64,000 bases of DNA, from the NCBI RefSeq assembly GCF_002257695.2, contig NZ_CP155571.1. The stretch is one strand, 5' to 3'. Below the pieces are notes generated by a model. It saw only the letters and a program-made list of their open reading frames with translations. It ran no database searches and was not told the DNA's origin. The stretch's first letter is position 1. The number at the start of each line of letters is the position of its first letter. A program made the position numbers and the translations under genes. This document shows, in pieces, positions 33,215 to 41,861 of this stretch. The stretch comes from Sporomusa acidovorans (GTDB taxonomy: Bacteria > Bacillota > Negativicutes > Sporomusales > Sporomusaceae).

Positions 33215-33934
33215 CTATAGCGTGAAGTTCTGACCCAAATAGTACTTCTTGGCAATGTCGCTGTTGGCAATGGTATCACTGTCGCCGGCAATGAGAATTT
33301 TGCCTTCGTTTAAGATATAGGCATGGTCAACAATGGTCAGGGTTTCGCGGACATTATGGTCGGTGATGAGTACGCCGATGCCGCGTTGCTTGAGATAGGC
33401 GATAATGGCCTGAATATCGGCGACAGCGATGGGGTCAACACCGGCAAAAGGCTCGTCCAGCAAAATAAACCGCGGATCGGTTGCCAGCGCCCGGGCAATT
33501 TCGACCCGGCGCCGCTCACCGCCTGACAGTTCGGAGCCTTGCCGCTGGCGGACATGGTTCACGTTAAATTCTGCCAGCAGGCTGTTCATTTTTTCCTGGC
33601 GCTCAGCCGCTGTAAGCGAAGTAGTTTCCAAAATGGCCATAAGGTTATCCTCGACCGTCATCTTGCGAAATATGGACGCTTCCTGGGGCAGATAGCCGAT
33701 GCCGAAGCGCGAACGCCGGTGCATGGGAAGATCGGTAATATCCTGGTCGTTAATATATATTTTACCGCTATTGGGGCGTTCCAGCCCGACAATCATGTAG
33801 AAAGTGGTGGTTTTGCCCGCACCGTTGGCCCCCAGCAGACCGACGATCTGGCCTTGGTCCACACGCAGGCTGACACCGTCGACTACATTACGTTTTTTAT
33901 AGGTTTTAACTAAATCGCGGGTTTCGATATACAT
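33215..33934 (-). CDS. lptB: LPS export ABC transporter ATPase
   Basis: The cytoplasmic motor of LPS export, 239 residues. It has Walker A (LLGANGAGKTTTFYM), Q-loop (YLPQEASIFRKM), the ABC signature (LSGGERRRVEIARAL), Walker B (FILLDEPFAGVDP) and the switch His (LITDHNVRETL). The EASIFRKM and EPFAGVDP segments are close to the classical LptB. The ATG at 33934 has AGGATG 9 bases upstream; an ATG at 33946 has no spacing to a binding site. It drives the LptF/G-type permease next door. Confidence 0.96.
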   Translation of the reverse strand: MYIETRDLVKTYKKRNVVDGVSLRVDQGQIVGLLGANGAGKTTTFYMIVGLERPNSGKIYINDQDITDLPMHRRSRFGIGYLPQEASIFRKMTVEDNLMAILETTSLTAAERQEKMNSLLAEFNVNHVRQRQGSELSGGERRRVEIARALATDPRFILLDEPFAGVDPIAVADIQAIIAYLKQRGIGVLITDHNVRETLTIVDHAYILNEGKILIAGDSDTIANSDIAKKYYLGQNFTL

Positions 33935-33974
33935 AATGCGCAACATCCTTGCTCTGTTTTGATTGTAGTGACTG

Positions 33975-34724
33975 TTACTTCGGTGTAATAATCAGTTTGC
34001 TCCGGCCGCCCTGGGAGTCCATGGCCTTTTCATCAAGACGCAGGGTAAGGGTTTGCCCTGTCAGCACATTGCCGTCCTGAACGGCGTGGGCATTGCCATT
34101 CAAGATCACTTTACTCTGGCCTTGGGGATCACCGTAGTAGGTGGCTGTATCAGCAGTAGCGTCCAGATTACGGGGCGGACTGACGATATGGACGGAACCG
34201 GTCCCGGTAGCGCTGTTTTCCGGTAAGAAGGCTTCGATTTTATCAGCCGTCATGGTGCCGTCCGGCATTTCCATTTTACCATTTTGCGGTACCAAAGCAT
34301 ACTGGTTTTCTGTAAAATATTCGACTCTGGGCCCGGTAAGACGATTTTCCCCTTTAATCAGTACCGCATCGCCGATTGCGACCAGGTAGGTGTTATTTTT
34401 GTAGGTCTGCACTTCCGCGGCAGTCAGAGTGGCATCCTGGTTTACCGCTTTGACACCGCCGGTGATGCGCCCTTCCTGGCTGTTGGTGTTGTATTCGGCT
34501 TTAGCCCCCGTAATCACTGCCTGCCCCTGGGTTATGCGCACCGTACCGGTGGCATTAATAACGCCTTGTTTGGAATCATAATCAATACTGTCGGCAACCA
34601 GCTCGATAGGTGCTTTGGCAGCCGGCTGACTGGCAGCCATCGCATACAGGCCGCCGGCACTAACGGCCACCAGCGTGATGGCTGCGACTACTGTGTGCCG
34701 CCAGAAAATCGCATTTTTTCTCAT
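33975..34724 (-). CDS. lptA: LptA-like periplasmic LPS bridge protein
   Basis: 249 residues with a signal peptide (ending YAMAAS) and OstA-type beta-jellyroll repeats (IELVADSIDYDSKQGVINATGTVRI, then three or four further strand pairs such as TGGVKAVNQDATLTAAEV). LptA subunits or repeats form a slide that carries LPS across the periplasm. At 249 residues it is longer than E. coli LptA (185), so one chain may span more of the gap. It overlaps lptC by 4 bases (ATGA) and has AGGAGG in front. Confidence 0.88.
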   Translation of the reverse strand: MRKNAIFWRHTVVAAITLVAVSAGGLYAMAASQPAAKAPIELVADSIDYDSKQGVINATGTVRITQGQAVITGAKAEYNTNSQEGRITGGVKAVNQDATLTAAEVQTYKNNTYLVAIGDAVLIKGENRLTGPRVEYFTENQYALVPQNGKMEMPDGTMTADKIEAFLPENSATGTGSVHIVSPPRNLDATADTATYYGDPQGQSKVILNGNAHAVQDGNVLTGQTLTLRLDEKAMDSQGGRSKLIITPK

Positions 34725-35287
34725 GGGTTCTTGCCTCCTGTTACTACCCTGGCATTGCCTTGCACTTTTACTCTTTCCGTTTCGGTATCGGCATCAATGG
34801 TATCGCCGGTAATGACGGTATCACCCCGGGTCAGGGTTATCCCGCCGGTACCGGTAAAATGTTTGGTTTGTTCACTATAACGACCTTCGGGGGCGGTAAA
34901 TACGGCACCCTCGCTGGATGTCGCCTTAATATCCCCTTGTAAGGTAATATCATGCGTTTTGGTATCAAGTACGCCTTTTTGGGCAACAAGCTCCAGCTTG
35001 CCGCCATTTTCCTGATAGAATATGCCTGTGAGGTTTGTCAGATAAACCAATTTGCCGGAGGTATCGGCTTCTATGGTTTCCGCGTTTATTTCCCATACCT
35101 TTTTGCCGTTTTTCTCTTCGATAATCGATGACCCGGCAAAAGTTAAATTAGATGCAGGCTGCGCTGGGTTTTGCTCTACTATCGGGGTGCTGTCAGGCAG
35201 CGACGGCTCTTCCCGGAGAAAATAATAGAGTCCCCCGGCTATCAGCAGTGCGGCGCAGACAAGACTCAGGTATGCTGTTTTGTTCAA
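34721..35287 (-). CDS. lptC: LptC LPS export protein
   Basis: A 188-residue bitopic protein with one N-terminal membrane helix (residues 5-23) and a periplasmic beta-jellyroll (from LTFAGSSIIEEKNGKKVWEI to the end). LptC takes LPS from the LptB/LptF-G complex and passes it to LptA. The start is TTG at 35287, overlapping the stop of the acyltransferase gene (TTGA), so it is translationally coupled. The jellyroll strands GKLVYLTNLTGIFYQENG and GDIKATSSEGAVFTAPEG match the family. Confidence 0.9.
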   Translation of the reverse strand: MNKTAYLSLVCAALLIAGGLYYFLREEPSLPDSTPIVEQNPAQPASNLTFAGSSIIEEKNGKKVWEINAETIEADTSGKLVYLTNLTGIFYQENGGKLELVAQKGVLDTKTHDITLQGDIKATSSEGAVFTAPEGRYSEQTKHFTGTGGITLTRGDTVITGDTIDADTETERVKVQGNARVVTGGKNP

Positions 35288-36165
35288 GAAGACTTCACCT
35301 CTGTTTTCCAGCGCTTTTTAAACCAAAGCCATTCGTCCGGATAAGACCTAACAGCCTCTTCAATAATTCTCGTTGTGCGTTCTGTCAGATTATATAGATC
35401 GGCATCAGGGTTGCCGGTGTCTTCATAGTAAATGGGTGGCTGCAGCCGGATGCAGTGTGTGCCGTCCGGATTACGGGTGATAAAACCAGGCACTACCGGC
35501 GACTTAAACTTGCGGGCAAACACGGCCGGTCCCAGATGGGTGGAAGCCGGCTTACCTAAAAAATTAATAAATATCCCATCCCTGCCGGCGTCACCGTCGG
35601 CAAAAAAGGCGAGCATCTTGCCTTTTTTTAACGCCCTGGCGGCACCGACGAGTTCACTGGTGCCACTGGCAAAAAGTTCGATACCAAATAGCTGCCGGTT
35701 TTCATTCAACAGGCGGGTATGCTGATCGTTGGGCTGGCGCTTAACAATGTCGGCAACCGGAAAACCAGCCAGAGCCAGCGCGGCGCCAAACCACTCCCAG
35801 TTGCCAAGGTGGGCCGTTAAAAAGACGACTCCTTTTTGCTGGGCCAATGCGTCGGCGAGGTAATGCCGGTTCTCAATTTTTACATAGCGTGACAGCGTTT
35901 CTTTGGTTAAGGCCGGCATGGAGAGAACTTCCAGAAAAGTCTGGGAGAGTTTGATAAAAGAGCTTTTTATTGTAATCTCAGCCTGTTCCGGCGGTAAGCC
36001 GAGCCGTTCTTTGATCTGTTTTAGGGCACGCTTGCGCTGTTTGGCGGCAATACGGTAGTAAAGGCGGCCCAGCACTTTGCCGAGGGACAGTATCACAGAA
36101 TGCGGCAACAGACAGACTAAACGGCTGGCCAGCTTCCAACTATGGTATTGCCATTCATTGGACAT
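35284..36165 (-). CDS. LpxL/HtrB-like lipid A acyltransferase (copy A)
   Basis: The protein is a 293-residue membrane-bound acyltransferase that adds a secondary acyl chain to Kdo-lipid A. The catalytic HxxxxD/E motif is HLGNWEW (residue about 117), followed by ADIVKRQPND, ADGDAGRDG and NFLGKPASTHLGPA, all family signatures. A hydrophobic N-terminal segment anchors it. The chain it adds (laurate, myristate or other) cannot be told. It is clustered with kdsC and lptC. A second copy is at 51781-52653. Confidence 0.9.
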   Translation of the reverse strand: MSNEWQYHSWKLASRLVCLLPHSVILSLGKVLGRLYYRIAAKQRKRALKQIKERLGLPPEQAEITIKSSFIKLSQTFLEVLSMPALTKETLSRYVKIENRHYLADALAQQKGVVFLTAHLGNWEWFGAALALAGFPVADIVKRQPNDQHTRLLNENRQLFGIELFASGTSELVGAARALKKGKMLAFFADGDAGRDGIFINFLGKPASTHLGPAVFARKFKSPVVPGFITRNPDGTHCIRLQPPIYYEDTGNPDADLYNLTERTTRIIEEAVRSYPDEWLWFKKRWKTEVKSS

Positions 36166-36180
36166 GCTCCCGCCCCCTTT

Positions 36181-36726
36181 CTATTGCGTTATCGCAAACC
36201 GGTCGGAAATCGTATATTCAGCAACAAGCCTTTCCCAAATTTTTTGCGCTTTCAAGATAAATTCAATGCTATCCCGTACCGCCCCATTCCCACCCGGCCG
36301 GGCGGAAATAAATTTAGCGGCGGCCTTAACTTCCGGTACGGCATTGGCTACGGCACAGGGCAGTCCCACCTGTACCATAACCGGTAAGTCGTTAATATCA
36401 TCGCCAATATAGGCAATCTGCTCCAAAGTTAGCGAATATTTTTCCATAAGGGCGCGCAGCGCCGCAACTTTGTCGGCTGCCGCCTGATGGATATCCCCAA
36501 TTTTTAGTTCTGTTGCCCGTTTGTACACAATCTGGCTTTCGCGGCCGGTAATGATAGCTGTCCTGAGACCGGCCTTGTGGGCCAGGGAAATGCCCATGCC
36601 GTCCTGACAGTGAAACGCCTTGAGCGCTTCGCCATCCTGGCCGAAGATGATATGCCCATCTGTCAGTACGCCATCGACATCAAAAATGATGAGTCTGATG
36701 GGCTCAGCATAACGGACACTCTCCAT
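36181..36726 (-). CDS. kdsC: Kdo-8-phosphate phosphatase
   Basis: A 181-residue HAD phosphatase that frees Kdo from Kdo-8-phosphate. Motif I is IFDVDGVLTDG, motif II TGRES, a Lys for motif III is near QAAADKVAALR, and motif IV is YIGDDINDLPVM. It lacks a large cap domain, as in KdsC tetramers. The start overlaps the kdsD stop (TAATG), with AAGGAG upstream. The other Kdo genes lie immediately before it in transcription order. Confidence 0.95.
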   Translation of the reverse strand: MESVRYAEPIRLIIFDVDGVLTDGHIIFGQDGEALKAFHCQDGMGISLAHKAGLRTAIITGRESQIVYKRATELKIGDIHQAAADKVAALRALMEKYSLTLEQIAYIGDDINDLPVMVQVGLPCAVANAVPEVKAAAKFISARPGGNGAVRDSIEFILKAQKIWERLVAEYTISDRFAITQ

Positions 36727-37700
36727 TATACCACTCCTTGACGCAATAAGTCAGTAAGGTGAATAATACCAATGGCCCGAAATTCGCTGTCAACTACTGG
36801 CAGCAGCGTAATGGGCCGTGGTTTATTTTTCTCCATGATATTAAGTGCCTGGGCGGCTAGTTTGTCTTTGGTGATCGTGCGTGGTTTTTGGGTCATAAGT
36901 CCGGCTACCGATTTATCCAGGAATTCATGGCCCTTTTCCAGGCTGCGGCGAATGTCACCATCGGTTAACAGACCTACTAACCGCATAGTGTCAAACGAAT
37001 CAACCACCAGTACGGCACCAAGACCTTTGGCCGTTATGACAAACAAAGCTTCCTTCACCGTCTTATCCGGCGTGACAACCGGCAAGTCCTCGCCGCCATG
37101 CATAACGTTTTCTACAGTTAACAACAGTTTGCGCCCCAACGCTCCGCCCGGATGATATAAGGCAAAATCCTCAGGCGTAAAATTGCGTGAGGATAACAGC
37201 GCAATAGCCAAAGCGTCGCCCATGGCCAGGGTAGCGGTTGTACTGGCAGTGGGGGCCAGCCCTAAGGGACAAGCTTCTCTTTCCACAGCAACATCCAAAA
37301 ATATATCGGCGTTTTGCGCGAGGGTGGATTCTTTGCGGCCGGTCATAGCAATAATCGGCGCGCCAATCCGTTTCAGAGCCGGCAGCAAGCCGATAACTTC
37401 GTTGGTCTCACCACTATTGGAAATGGCAATCACAATATCCTTGGCTGTCACCATACCCAAGTCGCCATGAATGCCTTCGGCCGGATGAAGAAAAAAGGCC
37501 GGCGTACCTGTGCTGGCCAAAGTTGCTGCTATCTTTTTCCCGATTATGCCCGATTTGCCCATGCCGGTCACAATCACCCGGTCATGGCAACGCAAAATCA
37601 TATTCATCGCGGCGGCAAACTGGTCATTAATACGGGGAATCAACGCGCGAATCGCCTCGGCTTCCAGTTCGAGGCAGGCACGTGCATGTTCAAGCGGCAT
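36726..37700 (-). CDS. kdsD: Arabinose-5-phosphate isomerase
   Basis: The 324-residue protein combines an N-terminal SIS domain (GMGKSGIIGKKIAATLASTG, HPAEGIHGDLGMV) with two C-terminal CBS domains from about residue 205. It converts ribulose-5-phosphate to arabinose-5-phosphate, the first step to Kdo. HPGGALGRKLL is the linker motif of the KpsF/GutQ/KdsD family. A TAATG overlap with kdsC and the adjacent kdsA show one pathway operon. Confidence 0.95.
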   Translation of the reverse strand: MPLEHARACLELEAEAIRALIPRINDQFAAAMNMILRCHDRVIVTGMGKSGIIGKKIAATLASTGTPAFFLHPAEGIHGDLGMVTAKDIVIAISNSGETNEVIGLLPALKRIGAPIIAMTGRKESTLAQNADIFLDVAVEREACPLGLAPTASTTATLAMGDALAIALLSSRNFTPEDFALYHPGGALGRKLLLTVENVMHGGEDLPVVTPDKTVKEALFVITAKGLGAVLVVDSFDTMRLVGLLTDGDIRRSLEKGHEFLDKSVAGLMTQKPRTITKDKLAAQALNIMEKNKPRPITLLPVVDSEFRAIGIIHLTDLLRQGVV

Positions 37701-37727
37701 AGTAATACCTCCCTTTGCTAACAGGAT

Positions 37728-38552
37728 CTATTTGTGTTTCCTTACAACCTGGTCAATGGCTAACACATCGTTAAGTACGGCTTCCAATTGATCAACATAC
37801 AGCATATTGGAACCGTCCGATTTGGCTTCCGGCGGATTATCGTGTACTTCCATAAACAGCACATCGACTCCTGTGGCAACCGCCGCGCGCGTCAGGTAAG
37901 GAACAAATTCACGCTGACCGCCGGAGGTGGTGCCGGCCCCGCCGGGAAGCTGCACACTATGGGTAGCGTCAAATACGACCGGATAACCCAGTGAGCGCAT
38001 AATCGGCAAAGCCCGGAAATCGGCTACCAGGTTATTGTAGCCAAAGGTTGCCCCTCGCTCGGTTAGCAGGATTTGTTGATTGCCCGCTTCTTCTATTTTG
38101 GCAATCACATTCTTCATATCCAGCGGCGCCAAAAACTGCCCTTTCTTGACATTAATTACCTTGCCGCTGCGGGCCGCCTCGTAAACGAGATCTGTCTGCC
38201 GGCAGAGAAAGGCGGGAATTTGCAAAATATCCAGCACTTCGGCGGCCGGCTCAATCTGGGTAACGCAATGAATGTCGCTTAAGACAGGAACACCCAATTC
38301 TTTTTTGATATGAGCCAGAATGCGCAAGCCTTCCCGCAATCCGGGCCCGCGGAAAGAACTGTAGGACGAACGATTCGCTTTATCATAAGAAGCTTTAAAA
38401 ATATAGGGAATATTAAGGCGGTCGGTAATCGCTTTGATTGCCCGGCCAATCGCCAGGGTACGCTCGGCATCTTCAATGACACAGGGACCGGCAATCAGGG
38501 CAATCGGGTTTTGCGCGCCAACGGTAATATTTTGAATCTGTACAGTATTCAT
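37728..38552 (-). CDS. kdsA: Kdo-8-phosphate synthase
   Basis: The 274-residue TIM-barrel enzyme condenses phosphoenolpyruvate with arabinose-5-phosphate. Motifs are IAGPCVIEDAE, FKASYDKANRSS, VLSDIHCVTQ, VNVKKGQFLAP and VFDATHSVQLPGG. The Cys in the DIHC segment is consistent with the metal-dependent class, but this needs a closer check. It overlaps kdsB by 4 bases, with AGGAGG in front. Confidence 0.96.
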   Translation of the reverse strand: MNTVQIQNITVGAQNPIALIAGPCVIEDAERTLAIGRAIKAITDRLNIPYIFKASYDKANRSSYSSFRGPGLREGLRILAHIKKELGVPVLSDIHCVTQIEPAAEVLDILQIPAFLCRQTDLVYEAARSGKVINVKKGQFLAPLDMKNVIAKIEEAGNQQILLTERGATFGYNNLVADFRALPIMRSLGYPVVFDATHSVQLPGGAGTTSGGQREFVPYLTRAAVATGVDVLFMEVHDNPPEAKSDGSNMLYVDQLEAVLNDVLAIDQVVRKHK

Positions 38553-39292
38553 CGATTTTGCCTCCTAAAGTATTCATTCACTTTTTCCAGGTCCTCAGGG
38601 GTATCGACGCCGATGGATGTAAAGTCGGTCTTCAATACTTTAATCTTATAACCGTGTTCCAGCGCCCGTAGTTGTTCCAATGATTCGGTTGCCTCCAGCG
38701 GCGTAGGGGCCATAGCGGCATACTGGAGTAAAAAGTCACGGCGATAGGCATAAATCCCGATATGCTTATAGACCGGCAAGGGGCCGCCAGGTAATTTGCT
38801 GTTTCTGGGATAGGGGATCAGGGACCGGGAAAAGTATAAAGCATAGCCATCCAAGCTTGTCACTACTTTGACCACACTGGGCAAATTATATTCTTCTTTG
38901 TCCATTTCCGTCATTAAAGTAGCCATGTTTAGCCCCGGATCATGATCAAAAGCGCCGGCCAATAAGTCAATCACTGCCGGCGCAATCAGCGGTTCATCGC
39001 CCTGAACATTGATGATTATATCGGCATTTGTATATTTTTCCGCCACCTCGGCAAGGCGATCGGTGCCGGTAGCATGACCAGGCGAAGTCATCATGGCTTG
39101 TCCGCCAAAGGCCCTAACTGCTTGATACACTAACTCGTGGTCAGTGGCTACCAGTACCGCAGTCGGCCGTTTAGCCGCCAAAGCCCGCTCATATACCCGC
39201 TCGATCATGGGTTTGCCGGCAATCAGGGCTAATGGCTTGCCCGGCAGACGGGTGGATGAGTACCTGGCGGGAATGACACAAAGTATATTCAT
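38549..39292 (-). CDS. kdsB: CMP-Kdo synthetase
   Basis: This 247-residue cytidylyltransferase activates Kdo to CMP-Kdo, the donor for WaaA. The N-terminal loop is VIPARYSSTRLPGKPLALIAGKPMI, with VATDHELV, INVQGDEPLI (metal binding) and the C-terminal TDFTSIGVDTPEDLE. GGGAGG precedes the ATG. It sits between lpxK and kdsA in the transcript. Confidence 0.96.
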   Translation of the reverse strand: MNILCVIPARYSSTRLPGKPLALIAGKPMIERVYERALAAKRPTAVLVATDHELVYQAVRAFGGQAMMTSPGHATGTDRLAEVAEKYTNADIIINVQGDEPLIAPAVIDLLAGAFDHDPGLNMATLMTEMDKEEYNLPSVVKVVTSLDGYALYFSRSLIPYPRNSKLPGGPLPVYKHIGIYAYRRDFLLQYAAMAPTPLEATESLEQLRALEHGYKIKVLKTDFTSIGVDTPEDLEKVNEYFRRQNR

Positions 39293-39347
39293 AATTTACC
39301 TCCCAAAAGAAATTAAGGCGACCTGGTACTCTACAGACCACCAGCGC

Positions 39348-40499
39348 CTATTTCTGCTTGGCTATATTTTTTATCATGTCCATTAATTCTTCATATCCTT
39401 CATGAAATCTAACCTCAATCGACAACACATAGACTGGCAGCGGCCGTTCAGAATGGATAAATTCAGAAGGAATTTTCACAGCGTCTTTATCGGTGGTGAT
39501 CAGCGCCTCGGCACCACAATCAACAGCCTTTTGCATAATGGATTGCATTTCGGCCATGGTATAATCGTGATGGTCAGGATACCGCACGGCATCGGCGATG
39601 TTAACATCCAAATCGGTAATTGTTTGCTCAAACGAGGATGGATTGCCAATTGCTGAAAAAGGCAATACGGAGCGGCCTTTTACCTTGTCCAGCGGTACAG
39701 TTTCCGGGCGTACTCCTTTGTACCATTCCTCAATTTCAATATAGCAGCGCGGCGTATGGGTACTTTCGATTACCAGGGCTGCCGCATTATATTTGCGGAC
39801 AGTCTCCCGAATGGCATCTCTGGCTATATCGGTTGACTGATCCACTTTCGTTAAGAGGAAAGCATGGGCTCTGTCCAGATTGGTGAGCGGCTCGCGCAGT
39901 GTGCCTCTTGGCAGGAGAAAGTTGTTGCCAAAGACATTAATCGTATCAATTAGTACGATATCAAGGTCGCGCTCAAGCTGCCAGTGTTGATAAGCATCAT
40001 CCAGAATAATCACTTCCGCGTTAAGATGCCTCACTGCATAATCGCCGGTGACAGAGCGGTTACGCCCAATGACAACCGGAACCCCGGGCAAACTTTTGGC
40101 AAGCAGGTAAGCCTCGTCACCGGCTTCCGTTACGGTCATGTAGATTTTGCGGCCATCTGACACAACGCCAACTTGTCCCTTCCAGGCAGCCCGGTAGCCC
40201 CGGTTAAGAATAACAACCCGGTAGCCCATATCGCGTATAAACGCGGCCAAGCGCTGGGCGGTTGGGGTCTTACCCGTACCGCCGACCGTAATATTGCCTA
40301 AGCTGATGACTTTGCAGGGAAGTTTATGCCGGTGTAATAGGCCCCAACGATACATGGCCAGCGTACATTGCACGCCTAAGCCGTAAATAAAGGACATCAG
40401 GCGCAGCATACCGAGAATCATAGCGGCTAATAAACCATGTTTCTCACCATGGACTAATCGATATAAATATACTTGGAGCGCTTCCCGCTGATTAATCAT
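39348..40499 (-). CDS. lpxK: Tetraacyldisaccharide 4'-kinase
   Basis: A 383-residue kinase that phosphorylates the lipid A precursor at position 4'. An N-terminal amphipathic/membrane segment (residues 15-55) is followed by the P-loop ISLGNITVGGTGKTP, then EAGDEAYLLA, IILDDAYQHWQLERDLDIVLID and a C-terminal YPDHHDYT. The ATG at 40499 has AAAGGCGG 7 bases upstream; a longer frame to 40529 overlaps waaA. It lies between waaA and kdsB. Confidence 0.95.
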   Translation of the reverse strand: MINQREALQVYLYRLVHGEKHGLLAAMILGMLRLMSFIYGLGVQCTLAMYRWGLLHRHKLPCKVISLGNITVGGTGKTPTAQRLAAFIRDMGYRVVILNRGYRAAWKGQVGVVSDGRKIYMTVTEAGDEAYLLAKSLPGVPVVIGRNRSVTGDYAVRHLNAEVIILDDAYQHWQLERDLDIVLIDTINVFGNNFLLPRGTLREPLTNLDRAHAFLLTKVDQSTDIARDAIRETVRKYNAAALVIESTHTPRCYIEIEEWYKGVRPETVPLDKVKGRSVLPFSAIGNPSSFEQTITDLDVNIADAVRYPDHHDYTMAEMQSIMQKAVDCGAEALITTDKDAVKIPSEFIHSERPLPVYVLSIEVRFHEGYEELMDMIKNIAKQK

Positions 40500-40525
40500 A
40501 TAGTTTCCGCCTTTACCTTGGACTC

Positions 40526-41842
40526 TCACTGTTTACTGATTGCAAAAGCCTGCCGCTGCTGCAATATTTCTTTTAAATATAACGCGCTTTTATAGGAAGC
40601 GCCGCGATTTTCAGCAATAATCCTAAGTGCCTCCCGGCCAATCTCTTCTCTCTTTTGAGGATTTTTCAGCAATGTAATCATTGTATTTGCCAAATCTTTG
40701 CTGTCGGCTACAGTTAAGCAAACCCCGCACTCAGAAAATAGCGCGTATGTATCTTTAAAATTAAACATATGTCTGCCAACCAAAATGGGTTTGCCATGCG
40801 CAGCCGGCTCCAAAATATTATGGCCGCCATGCGGAATCAAACTACCGCCGACGTAAACAATATCGCCAAGACCATAAATTTTTCCCAGTTCGCCAATCGT
40901 ATCAATAATAATCATATCATACCGGCCGCTATAACAGCCTGGCAAACTGGTACGCCTTACGGCCGTAAAACCATGTTTATCAGCTAATTCAACAAGTTCA
41001 TCGGCCCTTAGCGTATCGCGCGGCGCAACGATAAACCGGGTATCAGGGAACTCAATACGTACTTTGGCAAAAGCCGGAAACAGTAAACTTTCTTCACCGC
41101 GATGCGTACTGCCGGCCACGATAATCTGACTGGTTTCCTGTAAACGCAGCAAATCTACCATATGTTTTTTTTCTTCCGGACTTAATTCCGTGTAGCTTTG
41201 GTCAAATTTCGTATTGCCGGTAACTACCACCCGGGCCGGATCGGCTCCCAAACGAATAATATATTCGGCATCAATGTTGGATTGCATGCAAAATTTCATG
41301 ACAGTCTTGAGCATATCGCCCAAGACACCGCGAAAATAAGCATACCGATTGACACTCTTGTCGCTGATTCTACCATTCACCATCATAACCGGAATATCAA
41401 GCTCGCGTGCCGCTTTGAGAAAATTAGGCCACAACTCGGTTTCGACCATAAGAAACGCCTGCGGCCTGATTTTAGCGGCAACAGCATAGCTCAGATACGG
41501 CAAATCCAATGGAAAAAAGATAATTCCATCTGCTTCGGCAATAATACGTTTTGCCATATCATAGCCACTGGCGGTAACAACCGATACCACGATGGGGATG
41601 CCTGGCAATTCCCGTCGTATTTCTTTAACGATCGGACTCGCAGCTACAATCTCACCGACTGATGCGGCATGAACCCAGATAGCCTGTTTACCGGCTACCT
41701 TGATCAGCGTTTCGGTCGGCAAAGCACCAAAATTTTGCCGCAGCCGCTCTGTAAATCCTTTTTCCCTGACGACCCGTACAACAAAAACCGGCAGTGCCAG
41801 GATAAGTAATATAATTGCCAGGATATTGTAGATCAGATACAT
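40526..41842 (-). CDS. waaA: Kdo transferase
   Basis: A 438-residue GT30 glycosyltransferase that attaches Kdo from CMP-Kdo to lipid IVA. The N-terminal membrane helix (residues 3-20) is followed by the acceptor motif WVHAASVGEIVAASPIV. ETELWPNFLKAA, GSTHRGEE and the donor-site GGSLIPHGGHNILEPAAHGKP then follow. How many Kdo residues it adds (one to three) cannot be read from sequence. GAGG precedes the ATG. Confidence 0.96.
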   Translation of the reverse strand: MYLIYNILAIILLILALPVFVVRVVREKGFTERLRQNFGALPTETLIKVAGKQAIWVHAASVGEIVAASPIVKEIRRELPGIPIVVSVVTASGYDMAKRIIAEADGIIFFPLDLPYLSYAVAAKIRPQAFLMVETELWPNFLKAARELDIPVMMVNGRISDKSVNRYAYFRGVLGDMLKTVMKFCMQSNIDAEYIIRLGADPARVVVTGNTKFDQSYTELSPEEKKHMVDLLRLQETSQIIVAGSTHRGEESLLFPAFAKVRIEFPDTRFIVAPRDTLRADELVELADKHGFTAVRRTSLPGCYSGRYDMIIIDTIGELGKIYGLGDIVYVGGSLIPHGGHNILEPAAHGKPILVGRHMFNFKDTYALFSECGVCLTVADSKDLANTMITLLKNPQKREEIGREALRIIAENRGASYKSALYLKEILQQRQAFAISKQ

Positions 41843-41861
41843 ATCAATACCTCATTATTTC

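Noticed and set aside
34284..34880. 198-codon plus-strand open frame across lptA and lptC
   Set aside because: Antisense shadow of two clear genes, with no recognisable domain.
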